Positions 33,130-45,100 of a DNA stretch of 64,000 bases are shown in pieces. The DNA is taken from positions 21,412,232 through 21,476,231 of the forward strand of contig CM046299.1 in the NCBI GenBank assembly GCA_025267735.1, given 5' to 3'. Position numbers and translations under genes: made by a program. The notes beneath the pieces were generated by a model. The model was not told the origin of the DNA and made no database searches. It saw only the letters and a list, made by a program, of their open reading frames with translations. This stretch comes from Mactra quadrangularis (lineage: Eukaryota; Mollusca; Bivalvia; Venerida; Mactridae). Position 1 is the stretch's first letter; every line of letters starts with the position of its first letter.

Positions 33130-34010
33130 GAATGATTACTATTTGCTGCGCATCACATCTATAACATAGTGGCCTCATACATGTACTTTGATTTATAATA
33201 ATGATTTAATGATTTGTATAATTGATTTAAATGATTATCTTTAAGTTTATTAGATATGGAAATGTTGGAATGTTGAGACAAGTATAAGTTACAAAATTAA
33301 CCGAACTAAAACGTACATACATGTTTATTTACATTTGGCGCTGAAGCAAATCAATAACTTCTTGATCTCACAGATGTTGGTGAGATGTTGGTTAAATAGT
33401 AATTTAAATATTGCTGTTGTTTGGACAAGTGTTGGCAAACGATGCAGCAATATTTAAGTACATTATATCAAAAAGTGACAGTTGGTACAAACAAATTCAC
33501 TAAGAATTGGCATGGTAAAATATAACTTTGGCACGATTTTCGTGAGAACTCTCCAAAAGCATGTTTTGTCAAAGTTATATTGATTGGTTGAAATGAGATG
33601 TTAAAATTTATCTCATTAGTCTATTTAGGAAACACCTTACTTGTCACATCAATTCAATATTGTCAATAAAACCAGAAAACACTATTCGGAAGTGTGTTGT
33701 TGTTGGTGTTTGTTGCTTGAAGAAGCGCTTAAGTATGCTTGACAGTTGTTGTTGTTGAGAGTTGTTAAAATTAAATAATAAATAATATTAATTAAACTTA
33801 AATTAAATTGTAAAACTTTGGAAAGTTTTAACTTTATGAAAAAAATAAAACTATATACGATCACGATAATTTAAAAGTTTATTAAATATTTGAAGTTGAA
33901 CATTTTTGTTGTAAATAAATAAACACATGCTAACAGGGGTTATGTTACACATCTCGCGATATTTAATTACTGCATATTAAAACAATACATGTATCATACA
34001 TCGGAACATA
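33130..34010. other. Intergenic, nothing recognised
   Basis: AT-rich sequence with short GTTGTTG runs near 33695-33760. No exon, terminal repeat or structured RNA was identified. Confidence 0.5.
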
Positions 34011-34014
34011 TTTG

Positions 34015-34640
34015 CTTATACTTATCGAAACTACTAAGTACTCCGATTTCAGTATTGTAGGAAGTCTTATTTTTCAACATAAAAAGCATGATCGATGATG
34101 GAAATGTTTTTTGGACCATACTGACCTTTGCTTTCATGGTTTTCATGCTTTTTTCAATGCAAACCATTTTTGTCGCGCATGCGTTGATATGGGAAGATTT
34201 TCTAATTGTTTTTATTGTATATTTTTCGCAAAATATATGTCAGCTTGTCAAAAGATAATTGTTTTGATTGAACAGAAACTTAGCAATTACAAGTCTTATT
34301 CTGCAGGTGACGCACCGTCTGGCAAAAGCTTAATGGCAATTTCTCATTCTTGAGGCGACATTCGATCAATTTCTTGATTTTTCGTTGTGCATATCAGCAC
34401 ACTAATGCTTTTCACTAAAACTGACAACGTGCAAATTTTGCACGATAAGCACATGCGCATTTCCGCTTTTCTGCACATGCCCGACAAAACCAATTTTGCA
34501 TCAATTAAGAAGCATGGAAACTATGCAAGCAGACGACAGTATAGTCCTGTACACATTTTCATTAACGATCGGGCATTAATGTTGAAAAATTAAAATTCCT
34601 GACAACATTGAAATCGGTGTACTTAGAAGTTTATATACCC
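34015..34640. mobile_element. Foldback element, AAACT/CGATTTCAAT ends (copy 1)
   Basis: The left end ATCGAAACTACTAAGTACTC continues into CGATTTCAGTATTGT. It is the inverse of the right-end region, which reads ACATTGAAATCGGTGTACTT and then AGAAGTTTATA. The related element at 59480-60058 has the same ends and similar internal words (TTTTTCAACAT, TAATGCAAA). The frames inside (34111-34353, 34387-34593) have no recognisable motif. Confidence 0.55.
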
Positions 34641-35189
34641 ATTAGTTTGTGTTGAAGTTGAATTAATTTGAACTATTCTAGTATATTCAAATACAAATTT
34701 CTTGTAAACAGTCAGTAAGATAAGAAGTTGTATATTTTATCTCAAATGTGAAACAAACTTTTACGCCTTTATGTCTTTCAGTAATAGAATGGTTTAAACA
34801 ATTCGTTTACTCGTATATAGGCAAAATATAAAGATTGTAAATCGGAAAATAAAACTCCTTAATGATTTTGAATGATCTAAATAGTGTTTTTGGTTATTTC
34901 ACATCAGTTGAAGAAGAATAAATGTACATAAATAATAATTCTAAATATAGGTCACTGAATTGTGTTCAAATGTTATTGAAACACTTAATCTACTTTGAAT
35001 TTCAAACCCGAACAAGTTCAGTGATTCATCGCTTTGATTAAACTCAGAACCACGCTGGTCGTCCATGATGGTTTTGGTGGTTTGCGACTGTTTCGGACGA
35101 CGGATTTAAAAATACCACGCGTACAATTAACAAGGTTTTGGAATTATCATATCAGATTATTTGTTTGTTTGTTGGATTTAACGACGTAG

Positions 35190-35468
35190 CAACACATTGT
35201 ATAGATTATATAACGGCGGCCAGTCAACATACTCACTCCTCCTGGAAATGCTAAATCTCTGGATTTAGCTGTTAACCAACTACGAATCGCATACTTTCGT
35301 CAGTGACTGACAACTATCTTACATAATTAAAATCGTTCGTATGAGGGAGAATGGCGATTGAAATAATTTCATGACCAATCTCCATGAAAGTATGCTCCGT
35401 CCATGAATCGAACCCACGACCCCTCGATCAGTAGACTTAGGTGCTACCAACTTAGCTGGCCGGGCGGA
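35190..35468 (-). mobile_element. tRNA-derived SINE, family 1, full-length minus copy
   Basis: Read on the minus strand it begins with a tRNA-like head: A box TAAGTTGGTAGCA and B box GGGTTCGATTC. The family body follows: TTTCATGGAGATTGG, ATAATTTCAATCGCC, GACAACTGTC-like and CAGCTAAATCCAGAG, ending in CAATGTGTTGCTACG. It would be transcribed by Pol III from the internal promoter. Confidence 0.75.
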
Positions 35469-35936
35469 GAATATCAGATTAAATAGTGAACCGATTTTCG
35501 GATATAAGTATAACGGTTTAAAATTTATATATTGGCCATAAAATATTTTGTTTAATATTCGGTCATATATTATGTAAGTAAAGTTGATTAGAGTATAATA
35601 TAGTACCTAATGATCTTGACATGGTATATGCTGATATGTAATAGATAAAATATGTATTCATAACTCCGACTGTTCAAACCATTAGTCAGACGGAATGTCT
35701 AGGTTAATGTTATCTTTAACTGTATAAGATACGTTCACGTTGTCTTTGGCTTATTTTGACACTTCGTTCACCAGTCAATATATCAACAATAAAGTGGCTG
35801 ATGTACATGGCCGTTCATGTAAACATTGCGCATATAAACAATTTTACCCAGCTTCGTCCAATCTCCGTAAAAAGATATCCCATAGACCGTTGTCGAGTAG
35901 GATCCCCTGACATCGCACTTGGGGTCAACTATGTTA

Positions 35937-36215
35937 CAGGTCGTCCACGTGAACATTGCGTTTATAAACATAGCTAGTTTCATTACACACCAATATTTAG
36001 GGGAGTATTATTTTTACAGTTTTATAGTTAAGTTATTTAACTCTTATTTTACAAGGTGCATATACAGTATTTAAAATAAATGTTAAATATCAAAGTTGTA
36101 TGTTTAAATCCGTAAAATGTTGTTCATGGATCAGCTTATTCACCTATATTCAGTGGGCAAGTCCAATGTTTAAAGTACAAAAACACGCATTGCCTAGAAT
36201 ACGACCTATACAATG
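35937..36215. repeat. Direct duplicate of 38970-39270
   Basis: Both copies carry CAGGTCGTCCA or a one-base variant, ACATTGCG, ATTACACACCAATATTTAGGG, ATCAGCTTATTCACCTAT and TTTAAAGTACAAAAAC in the same order. Shorter relatives of the AACATTGCG block occur at 35815-35840. No function is apparent. Confidence 0.7.
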
Positions 36216-36888
36216 CTTTGGTATACATGTACACATGACACGCGTGAGTGTTCATCAGTATACAAAACTATTGCCAAAAAGCATATCACATCTACGAAGC
36301 CACTAAAGTGACATATATTGAAATATTTCGACATTTTCACAATTGTTTCCTTTTTTTCGTAAATACGAATGATCGTTTCGTTTAAACATTTAAACTAAAA
36401 GCATTTTCGTATAAACGAAGCATGAATACGTTTAAACAAAATAATTGTGAAAAATAAGTATCTCAAAATATCACTTTATGGACCCCCGTACACATCTGCG
36501 AGGAAAAGTGCTACTGATGAGCTACCTTGTCAGAGCCTCATTTCTGAAAGTGTGCATTGTAAGTGCAAATTTATTTCATTTTTAAACCAGACGATGCTTC
36601 ACCATTTAAAACGTCAAATGTCACGTGATGGCTTTTTATGGTCTTGTAATGGCGTTAATTGGCCATGATCGCAGTGATTTCTATGCAGATTTCACATCAG
36701 TTACAACGTGTGGTATTTGAGTTTATGTTAAATAAGTGTTATGACGCTTTAATGAAGTAAATTACTTAATTAAGCATGCTTAGATATGTTTTGTTCTGAT
36801 TTTAGATAGCATTAAATTATTACATGAGAGAAAATATGATAATGTTGATGTTTCTGATATTATCTTGCTATAGTATTATATCATATTA

Positions 36889-37170
36889 TAGTCTACCTAC
36901 GATTTAAAAAAAACCCTCTAGAAAATGAAAGCGTAGGACATTTTTGTTAATGCAAATCTAATGGTTGATTCATGTAGCTGGATGCCTCCCTGATATCGTA
37001 CCGAGGGATGCATAAAATCTAAATCGCGTTTAAGACCGTAATCTAGGTCAAAGGTCAACTAGGTCCATTTATTTTATATTAGACCCTATGCTACATGAAT
37101 CAACCATTAGATTTGCATTAACAAAAATGTCCTACGGTGGTCAAAATTTCCCTAAAAGATAGGTAGACTA
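36889..37170. mobile_element. Foldback MITE with 46-bp perfect inner inverted repeat
   Basis: Outer ends TAGTCTACCTA face each other. Inside, 36933-36978 and 37090-37135 are perfect 46-bp inverted copies, containing GTTAATGCAAATCTAATGG. The loop of about 110 bp is flanked by these arms. The outer arms are more diverged than the inner ones. Confidence 0.75.
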
Positions 37171-37216
37171 TTATATCATCATTCTGACATTCTATTTACT
37201 TGGGGGGGGGGGTACA

Positions 37217-37508
37217 ATGTAACGTCGTAGCAACACATTGTATAGGTCATATAGCGGCGGTCAGTCAACCTACTCACTGTTCCTGGAAAGGCTTAATCTC
37301 TGGATTTAGCTGTAAACCAACTACTTAGCACATACTTTCGTCAATGACTGACAACTGCCCTACAAAATTAAGTATCATTGGTAGGAGGGAGAATGGCCGT
37401 ATAAATAATTTCACGACCAAGCTCCACGAAAGTATGCCCCGCTCGGGAATGTAACCCACGACCACTCGAACAGTAGACTTGCATGCTACCAACTAAGCTA
37501 GCCGGGTG
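37217..37508 (-). mobile_element. tRNA-derived SINE, family 1, minus copy
   Basis: It follows a G9 tract. It carries all family-1 blocks, including CGTAGCAACACATTGTATAGG and TCAATGACTGACAACTGCCC, and a tRNA-like head at the right end (plus-strand GGGAATGTAACCCACGACCA, then AACTAAGCTAGCCGGG). Confidence 0.75.
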
Positions 37509-37509
37509 G

Positions 37510-38390
37510 CTCTTACTATTTACTGTTTGACGGTCTAAAACAATAGTTAACTCTTATATTTGTCTAATATTATCAAACTCCTCACAGCGGTTACGTCACG
37601 CGTTGCTACTTTAACCACTGCTTTCACATGAATCACGTGACGCAAGTAGTACCATGTGACTTATGTTTAAATTTAAACGAGCAATAACGGTAAGCCTAAA
37701 ATGTGTTAAGCGTAATGTAGCGAAAAATAACATTGAATGATAAAAAATGTGGTTGATAAATTAAATATAAATATATCATTATGTACCAAAATTGTTTAAT
37801 TTATGAATAAATTACAACGGAAAGTGAGCAAGGTCGGTAATGAGCTGCGTTGTCCACCCAAAAGGGTCCTTGGTCCACCTCACGCTACTTACATGATGCT
37901 TTTGTTGAAAAATCTTAAGTATTTATGATACAATTATATGTATATGATACTTAATAATATAACATTTATATATTAAATGACTTAAATAAGTACAATTATC
38001 CATTTAATATTTACTTTGCGTAACATTTTGTTATTCATGCAATTTTACGCACTTCAGGTAACCGGTGTCAGGGTAAAAATAATCTTGTTTTTTACAAGTT
38101 ATTTATTCATACTATTTATTTTTTCCCGTTATGTACTTTGAACATCATATTTTACTAAGAGAAGACTAAATTTATTGAAAATATTGAATTGTAAAAGAAA
38201 AGATGAAAAAAGTTTTTCGGCTCTCTCAGGGACGACTTTTACTTGTGGTGGCAATGGTTATTGATTTGATAAAGGGAGATAACCGCTGCGGGGAGTTTGT
38301 AATATTATATTTGATGATTATTTCATGTCTATTACATAATAACGACCACTTTATCTGATTTTATATCGTGAAATGGCTAGTTTACAGGTA
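37510..38390. other. Intergenic, nothing recognised
   Basis: AT-rich sequence with no convincing splice-bounded exon or terminal repeat. Confidence 0.5.
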
Positions 38391-38394
38391 TGGT

Positions 38395-38460
38395 AAAATA
38401 TAAGTAAACTGTCAGTGGTTCATACATTAACCCTGCTGATTTAAATATTCACAATATACA
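38395..38460. mobile_element. Half of a CCCCGCTGATTTAAAT MITE
   Basis: It contains AAACTGTCAGTGG, ACATTAACCCTGCTGATTTA and AATATTCAC. It matches one arm of the family whose two-armed copies lie at 41680-41855, 52171-52318 and 62653-62855. The second arm is missing. Confidence 0.55.
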
Positions 38461-38969
38461 AAATAAATATCCCCTTGTAGAACTTAAAAGAAAATACAAC
38501 AACATAGTTTGTAGGTAAGAATGTCACACTTACAAAGAGTCATTAGACAGATACTCCGACAAATACTGTCCTGTCAAGTTTATTTATGTTTTTAAAACAT
38601 ATTTTGAATATAACGAAACGTCATATTGAAGAAATACTTTGCGAATTAGGCCCAGTTTGATTTGATTGTTGGTAATAACTTAGGTCAAGCAAACCAAGCA
38701 TTAACTCTTATATAAATTATTACGCATAAATATTTTATATCAGGTTCAATGATTTATTAAGAAAAAAAAGTTTAGGTTTAGGATGAATTATGAATGTACT
38801 CAACAAAACCGATCCATAGCACTAACAGACATGCGCAAACACGTTTTCGTATATCCAGAGGTTTAATTTCAATATAAAATCTTAAAATAATGTCAAGATT
38901 CTTGATGTAACGTTTGATCGAGAGTCTCTATAACCTCTGGGTACGAGAATGGCACAAACACGGCTGTAC

Positions 38970-39270
38970 TGTACAGGTCGTCCATGTAAACATTGCGTAT
39001 ATTAACATGGCCAGTTTAATTACACACCAATATTTAGGGGCGAATTATTTATACAATTTTATAGTTTGGTTAGTTTACACTTGTTTTATAAACATATCAT
39101 CATAAAAAATTACAAAGAAGATATACATTATTTAAGATAAATGTTTAATATAAAGTGGTGTGTTTAAATCAGTAATATGCTGTTCATGCATCAGCTTATT
39201 CACCTATTTAGTGGACAAGTCCATTGTTTAAAGTACAAAAACTCGCATGACCTATAATACGACCTGTAGT
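38970..39270. repeat. Direct duplicate of 35937-36215
   Basis: This is the second copy of the block described at 35937. It is about 3 kb away in the same orientation, with the insertion of SINE and MITE copies between the two. Confidence 0.7.
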
Positions 39271-39317
39271 TGTATTATATTTGTTTATAGTTTGTACTTA
39301 TAGTTAATACAAAAAAA

Positions 39318-39605
39318 CGCCCCGCTAGCTCGGTAGATAGCTAACGAATACATGTATATTAATAGACGGATCGTGGGTTCGATTCGCAGGCGGGTCATAC
39401 TTTCATGGTGTTCAGTCATGAAATAATTTCTACGGCCATTTTCGCTCCTACCATGGATTGTTAATAAACTCGGACAGTTGTCAGTGACAAATGGGAGTAT
39501 GCACCTAAAAACTGGCTATCAGCTTAATAGAGATAAATCCTATCCAGGAATGGTGAATACGTTGATGACCGCCGTGATCTAACATGTACAATGTGCTGTA
39601 ATTGC
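39318..39605 (+). mobile_element. tRNA-derived SINE, family 1, plus copy
   Basis: The head reads CCCCGCTAGCTCGGTAGATA (A box) and GTGGGTTCGATTCGC (B box). The body reads ATGAAATAATTTCTACGGCC, ACAGTTGTCAGTGAC, CTATCCAGGAATGGTGAA and ACAATGTGCTGTAATTG. It is the clearest plus-strand representative. Confidence 0.8.
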
Positions 39606-39714
39606 GTCAAACATAACCAAATTAAATATTTAAATAAATAATACTGGCGATTCTTGACAGTAGGCTGGTATATGAGAGGGAGGGGGCATCGTTATCTTTA
39701 TATTTAGTCTCTTG

Positions 39715-39840
39715 CTCAATGTGTTCAACGACATACTTGGTTCAAATCTCATCCAAAACCTACCCATGTTGTTTCCTTGAGCAAACACTTTTATCCTACA
39801 AACTCAGTACTGGGGGACCAGGAAGCGGACTCAAAAGGAA
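39715..39840 (+). mobile_element. SINE family 2 fragment
   Basis: It contains GGTTCAAATCTCATCC (B-box-like), then TTGTTTCCTTGAGCAAACAC and CTCAGTACTGGGGGACC. The core resembles that of the copies at 40700 and 48465, with a CTTGAGCAA...CACTT block as in Deu-type SINE cores (resemblance from memory). Confidence 0.45.
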
Positions 39841-40734
39841 CGTGATTACAAATGTAATCTAAGTTGTAAAAACTTGTTTCACAATCGAGCTAAAATAAAT
39901 TGGTATTTAACTTACGACATACTTTAAGATGATAATATAATGCATAAACACGCTAATTTCAGACCTCTATACAAGTTTACATGTATATCTATGACATGAC
40001 AAGTATAAATATCTATATATACATGTTCACCTAGGTCAGTTTGTAGTTATAAGATTAAAATATCAGTGTTGATCAAAACAAATGATGATGGTTAAAATAA
40101 CATGATCTTAATAGATTAATGGTCAAATCAACACATAAACAAGCAAAGTACAAAACACATGTACGTAAACTTAATCGTACGTGGGAAAAAGGCCTAGTTT
40201 CGTTTTCCATTTCATTAAAGTCACCACAGCCGGGTTGCATTGATCGTGCTGCATTGAATGCATTCGGAACACCTCGAATGCCATTGAATATTGGGATTTG
40301 TTCTCGTCCAAAAGCAGGCGCAATTCTTACTCCTATACATATATGTATTAAACTCGAAAATATTATGGAATTTTCTTCATGGGGATTGTTTTATGAAAGG
40401 ACAAGCGATCGCTGTTAAGCTTACTGCTTTATGCTTGAGAGGTGATACATAAAATGTGTTGAAAAACAGCATAAAATCCAAACAAAAATATATCATACGT
40501 AAAAAGAAGGCTAGCTATCATCAGCACCAAAAAGCAGATATAAAACATGTTAAAATTTTATTGTTTATCAGGTGGAGTACCGTCGAGCACACTCGACTCG
40601 CAGCCAAACCACTGTTTTAAAACTAAGGAGACTAGGACCGAGGGGTCGAATGATTTCTACATAACATTTTAAACACTTGTAAATGCAGTCTGTTCAAACA
40701 TGTCATACTCGACTCCCAGTCATGTTCAAAAAGC

Positions 40735-40915
40735 TAGGGTTTTAAGACAGAGGAGCATTGACCCAGAGAAGGTAGTAGGACGAGTGTTTAAGGATCGAAT
40801 AGTCAAGGGTTCACATCCCACTAGGGGCACTGCTAACATCCTTGAGCACGAAATTAACCTAGAGTTGTTCCACTCCACCCAGTAAAATGGGTACTGAGAG
40901 GGGTCACCTGCCTGA
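40735..40915 (+). mobile_element. SINE family 2 copy
   Basis: It reads AGGTAGTAGGACGAGTG, AAGGGTTCACATCCC, ATCCTTGAGCACGAAATTAA, CCTAGAGTTGTTCCACTCC and AATGGGTACTGAGAGGGG. The order (tRNA head, CTTGAGC core, CCACTCCACCCAG, TGGGTAC) matches the inverse copy at 41405-41580. Confidence 0.6.
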
Positions 40916-41404
40916 AGGGGGTCAGGGGTTATTGTAAAACAAATGTGAAATCGGTTAAACATGTATATATGAAACATACTTTAAAGTTGTGGCCATAATT
41001 ATAATTTCTATCAAACGTTTTGGAGTAAAATCTCGATACAATTAGTTAGAAAACTGTATTTGCATCAGTACTGTATTTACACTCTATCGTTTGTAATGAT
41101 AGATAATTATAAATTTGACACCAATGTAATTACATTTGTATATAGATATAAGTTACATACACTTAGACAATACATGATAACTAAATACTTATTTAGGTTA
41201 AACAAAAAAGTGTTGTGTTTTCGGACAAAAAAGTTAAAGTTGTTTTTATTCAACTGTAAAAAATTAATATTTAACGGTCACTTCGTGTTCCTTGTCTAAT
41301 ACTCTTGGTATTGAGATAGTGTTTAAGTTAAAGTGCAGTTTAAAGACTGCTTCCATATACATGTTCAGCCGACTTTAAAATCTTGTACGATAAATCCTGA
41401 TCAT

Positions 41405-41580
41405 TGAAATCACCCTCAGACAGGCAATCCCTCACAGTACCCATTTACACCTGGGTGGAGTGGACCAATTGTAGGTTAATATCTTGTTCAAGGAAATTAG
41501 CAGAGCCCTTTGTGTGGATCGAACCCGGGACATCTCGATCCATAAACGCGCGTCCTACCACTAGACCACTGCTCTTACTA
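41405..41580 (-). mobile_element. SINE family 2, minus copy with tRNA head
   Basis: On the minus strand the head carries GGTCTAGTGGTAGGACG (A box) and CCCGGGTTCGATCC (B box). The core reads TCCTTGAACAAGATATTAAC, then CCACTCCACCCAGGTG and TGGGTACTGTGAGG. The strong A and B boxes suggest that this copy is fairly intact. Confidence 0.65.
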
Positions 41581-41679
41581 AGTAGTATTATCTATCAGAG
41601 TAAGTCGAAAAACCATATGCACATCTCTTGTCCAGGGGTATGGGTGTGTGGATGTAAACAAAGAAGAATATATTTATTG

Positions 41680-41855
41680 TTGAATTTCATTAAACTGTCA
41701 TTGGCAAATACGTTAACCCCGCTGATTTAAATATTCGATACGTGTTGGATAATCCCCATACAATAATACAGATATCTGATTTTTTCGACCGAAATATACA
41801 GAAATCGTGTCGTGAGTATTTAAATCAGCGGGATAATTAGCATACAGTTTATATG
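41680..41855. mobile_element. CCCCGCTGATTTAAAT foldback MITE
   Basis: The left arm has AAACTGTCATTGGC and TTAACCCCGCTGATTTAAAT; the right arm has the inverse (GTATTTAAATCAGCGGGATA). Five relatives occur in the window. It has no coding capacity. Confidence 0.7.
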
Positions 41856-41971
41856 ATTTACTAATTTAAGAAAGTTTTAACGTGAATTGTTTCTGAGTAT
41901 TTCATTTTTTATTTTAAGAAAGTGGGCGTGGACAATCAATTACGACGTTTAATGGGCATCATTTGGATAAT

Positions 41972-42034
41972 CATTCGGAACACCTCTACCATTAATTGAA
42001 CTATTCGTAATGAATAGCCGAAGTGTTTCGAATG
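41972..42034. repeat. Mini inverted repeat with CATTCGGAACACC end
   Basis: CATTCGGAACACCTCTACCA faces an inverted CATTCGAAACACTTCGGCTA with about 20 bp between. A related half-site follows at about 42048. It is probably a deletion derivative of the hAT-like MITE family. Confidence 0.5.
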
Positions 42035-42099
42035 TTGGATGACCATTTCCGATGTATTCGAAACCCCTCTAAAATCATCATTGATGTTTCCTTGAGGAA

Positions 42100-43275
42100 G
42101 AATATGATATTTGTCTTTTTTGTACAGGCACAAATACACGTTATACTATGATTTACGTACTTAATCTGAATTCAATTTGGTTTTATCAATTAATATGGAC
42201 TTGATGGTGTACGTTGATAATAAGGGTTGATCTATTGCAAGGTCACATAGATATAATGATACCGGACACGTTATTGCATTACTTAGATAAAATAGTAAAA
42301 TGATTTCATCCTGTTTTCTCGCTTTATTTAGTTCATTCATATGGTCCAAATTGACTGAGCGTATATAAAGATATATAGACTTTTTGTACATTCAACAAAT
42401 AAAACAGGTATAGTTAAACTTCTTCTAACAAAATACAAATAAGATTTTCATTGATTTAGGACGACGGTTATATCTTTAGACGTATAATATATTTGAGTAG
42501 GTATTAAATACGCTCATTTTTGGTATTCAATGAAGACGACGTGAACATGCATTGTGGACGTGCTTAGATAGTTCAGTACTGCAAAAAATGCTGATTTTTT
42601 CAAATTTTGTTCTAAACTTAGAATAAAAAAGGGATGTCAGCAAACTGCAAAAATGATTTTATCTTTTTTTTAAACTTAAGTCGATCATACAATAATAGAG
42701 TGAGGAAGTTATTTGAATATTAAGTTACATCTATAAAAGGAAATTTATTGTTACTTACGTCGCAAATTCATAAATGTACGAGTTTCAGAAAAATGAGTTA
42801 ATTAATAAAAAAATTGAATTGGTTGCTTTGGAATAACACTTGCAGGAACTAGGTAAGTAGTCTAATGTCATATTTTATGTACGTGACCATAGCTGTTAAT
42901 ATAGATCTACATGTAGTTCGGACGAGATGGTGCATTTTTATAGGATAACATCATGTATTGTGATGAACAGAATTAATACAAATATAGCCTTACTCACCCC
43001 TTGTATAACTGAATAACAATTTTTTTTTCAACGAGCATTGCATAGGTAAAATTTTTGGAAATCATGGAAAGCAAATTTTGAAAATAGTCTGCCTTTCGAG
43101 AAATATCAACTCGTTGTGACGAACTGCTTTTAGTTCATCGCAGAGTCGTCGTTCGTATATCGTTGTTGCATATTTCGATTGTTATTATGACACATTTGTG
43201 GAAACATGCATTTTCTTTATCTTAACACGTGTATATATTCCATGTCCAATAATGTTTTATTAGTAGTAACTATGC
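42100..43275. other. Intergenic, nothing recognised
   Basis: AT-rich sequence; no exon-like frame with good splice sites and no terminal repeats were seen. Confidence 0.5.
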
Positions 43276-43281
43276 AATTAT

Positions 43282-43624
43282 GCTTTCGGAACTACCTCGC
43301 CGATCTTCTAAGCAAATAAACCTCGGATATCATAAGGTGACAAAGTAGTTTTAACATGGATTCCATAACAGATGTTAATTTAATGGATTTTTTTCTGTGG
43401 TGATATTTGCTATGATTAAGACCTCTGAATGTTGTTTTGTAGCTAATTAGCAGAATAGCTGACAAATTGTTGGGATTATATTGGCTTTACACGTCCATGT
43501 TAAAACAATAATAGAACTACTTGCTAGCGAGTTATTCACCGGGACTTATTACCTGGTTGTATTCCTACTACGTCTGATATCCGAGGTATATCTTCGTAGA
43601 AGATCGCCGAGGTTGTTCCGAGTG
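43282..43624. mobile_element. hAT-like MITE, perfect 8-bp target duplication
   Basis: The ends GCTTTCGGAACTACCTCG and an inverted CACTCGGAACAACCTCGG are flanked by GCAATTAT at 43274-43281 and 43625-43632. The inverted homology extends through ACCTCGGATATCA. Its interior differs from the 32415 copy but the arms are the same. Confidence 0.8.
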
Positions 43625-44046
43625 GCAATTATAGTAAATAGCTAGGGTCGCTTATTGTACCCTCTCACACAGGGTCGTTAATTCTAACTCAACAATTGAC
43701 TATGTGTTCTTATGGGAGATAATAAGGCAATTAAGGCAATTGTTTTTAGATGGTGTGAGTCTAAAACTATTGGATACAAAAACGAAAGTTAGGGGAACTG
43801 TCCGATTCAATTATATCAAACTTTTGAAAATTGTTGAAATAAAGCAAGCCATATTATTATGATATATTTGTGATAAAAGACTAAAGATTAATATCTTTAT
43901 TCAGGTTTTATTTTGTAACGAGACAAGATAATACACTTGCCAAGTATGTCATTGAATAAGTCAGTACAAGAGAGGTCGGTTAATACATGCGACTAAAGTA
44001 TGATATTTATCCTGGTTTCCGGCCACAGATGGTTTTGAATTTCTAC

Positions 44047-44317
44047 TATAGCTCGTTTAGGATAACTTGAGACAAAATACAACGATACCATTTTTATACA
44101 CAGGTGGATTTAAGTTTAGTTCACGTAATTATCGACTATTATCAGTGTGTTTTCGATGTATTAAATTTAGTACAAGAACACACGTTCCACGCATTAAGAC
44201 ATGTTAAATACTTTCATTACACAAAATCAGTTGACCTCCCTGTTTTATGTAATACATGAGTCTCAAATATGTAAACAAACTGAGTCGTTTGTCTCAAATT
44301 ATCCTAAACGAGCTATA
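44047..44317. mobile_element. TA-flanked MITE, TAGCTCGTTTAGGATAA ends
   Basis: The left end TATAGCTCGTTTAGGATAAC continues into TTGAGACAAA, and the right end is its inverse with one mismatch. The TA duplication and 271-bp size fit a Tc1/mariner-type MITE. It has no reading frame. Confidence 0.7.
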
Positions 44318-45100
44318 TATGTACTAGTTTTAACTTGTATTTACTAGCTTGGTGTTCTCAATTATCCACGGGTAGAGTTTCTGCTTTGTAGGCAAAAATA
44401 TATATTAAAGAACATTGTCAAGTTGCCTGTATCATGAACTTCGAATACAGCTATCCATGTTCAAATCCTGGTCGCGTTAGGTCAAACCCTTCCCTAATTT
44501 AGACTTGAATCTATACTGTGTCTCGATATATAGTGTAATCATTGTATGTTTATTATTGTTAAACACTAGAAACTGTATAGTTTTTATGAATTAATGTATG
44601 TGATGTTCTGTTCTGTTCTGATATATATACTAATGGACAAAATGTATGAGTGTGCAATAACAAACAAAAAAGATATTATGGTTTTTGTAGACCGGACAAG
44701 ACTTTTGTCCTTTAGTATAGTTAAGGTTTCGACATCATATGGATGTGTCAGGCCGACCGCCGCACTAAATAAAAAGGCAATCTGTTAATAAACTATCTAA
44801 ATTGCTAACATCAACTTAGAATGACATTACTTTCAAAATTGTCAACACCGTTAACCTTGAATTTCCCTTATAACAATAGAATTGCATGTTGTTGTAAATT
44901 CTCTTTTAATTAAAACTGAAATGTCAAATTACACAATACGTTCCCAACCAGGTGTGCTTTATCTAATTTAGAATGCATGAATCATGAGGTGTAATGGCTT
45001 TCATAGTCTTGAAAATGGCCACCAGTGTTAATTGCCAAACTGATAAAATTCTACCTTTCCTTGAAAGTTCGAAACATGTACTTTTTAAAGATCGTACAAA

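Noticed and set aside
34111..34593. Two adjacent plus-strand frames of 80 and 68 codons
   Set aside because: They lie within a foldback element, share no motif with known proteins, and the related element at 59480 does not preserve them.
40119..40418. 99-codon plus-strand frame
   Set aside because: It contains a half-site of the hAT-like MITE terminus and no recognisable motif or splice context.
25930..41580. Possible functional tRNA genes at several B-box sequences
   Set aside because: The A and B boxes are attached to SINE bodies or lack acceptor and anticodon stems, and none has a Pol III T-run terminator directly after a 75-base fold.
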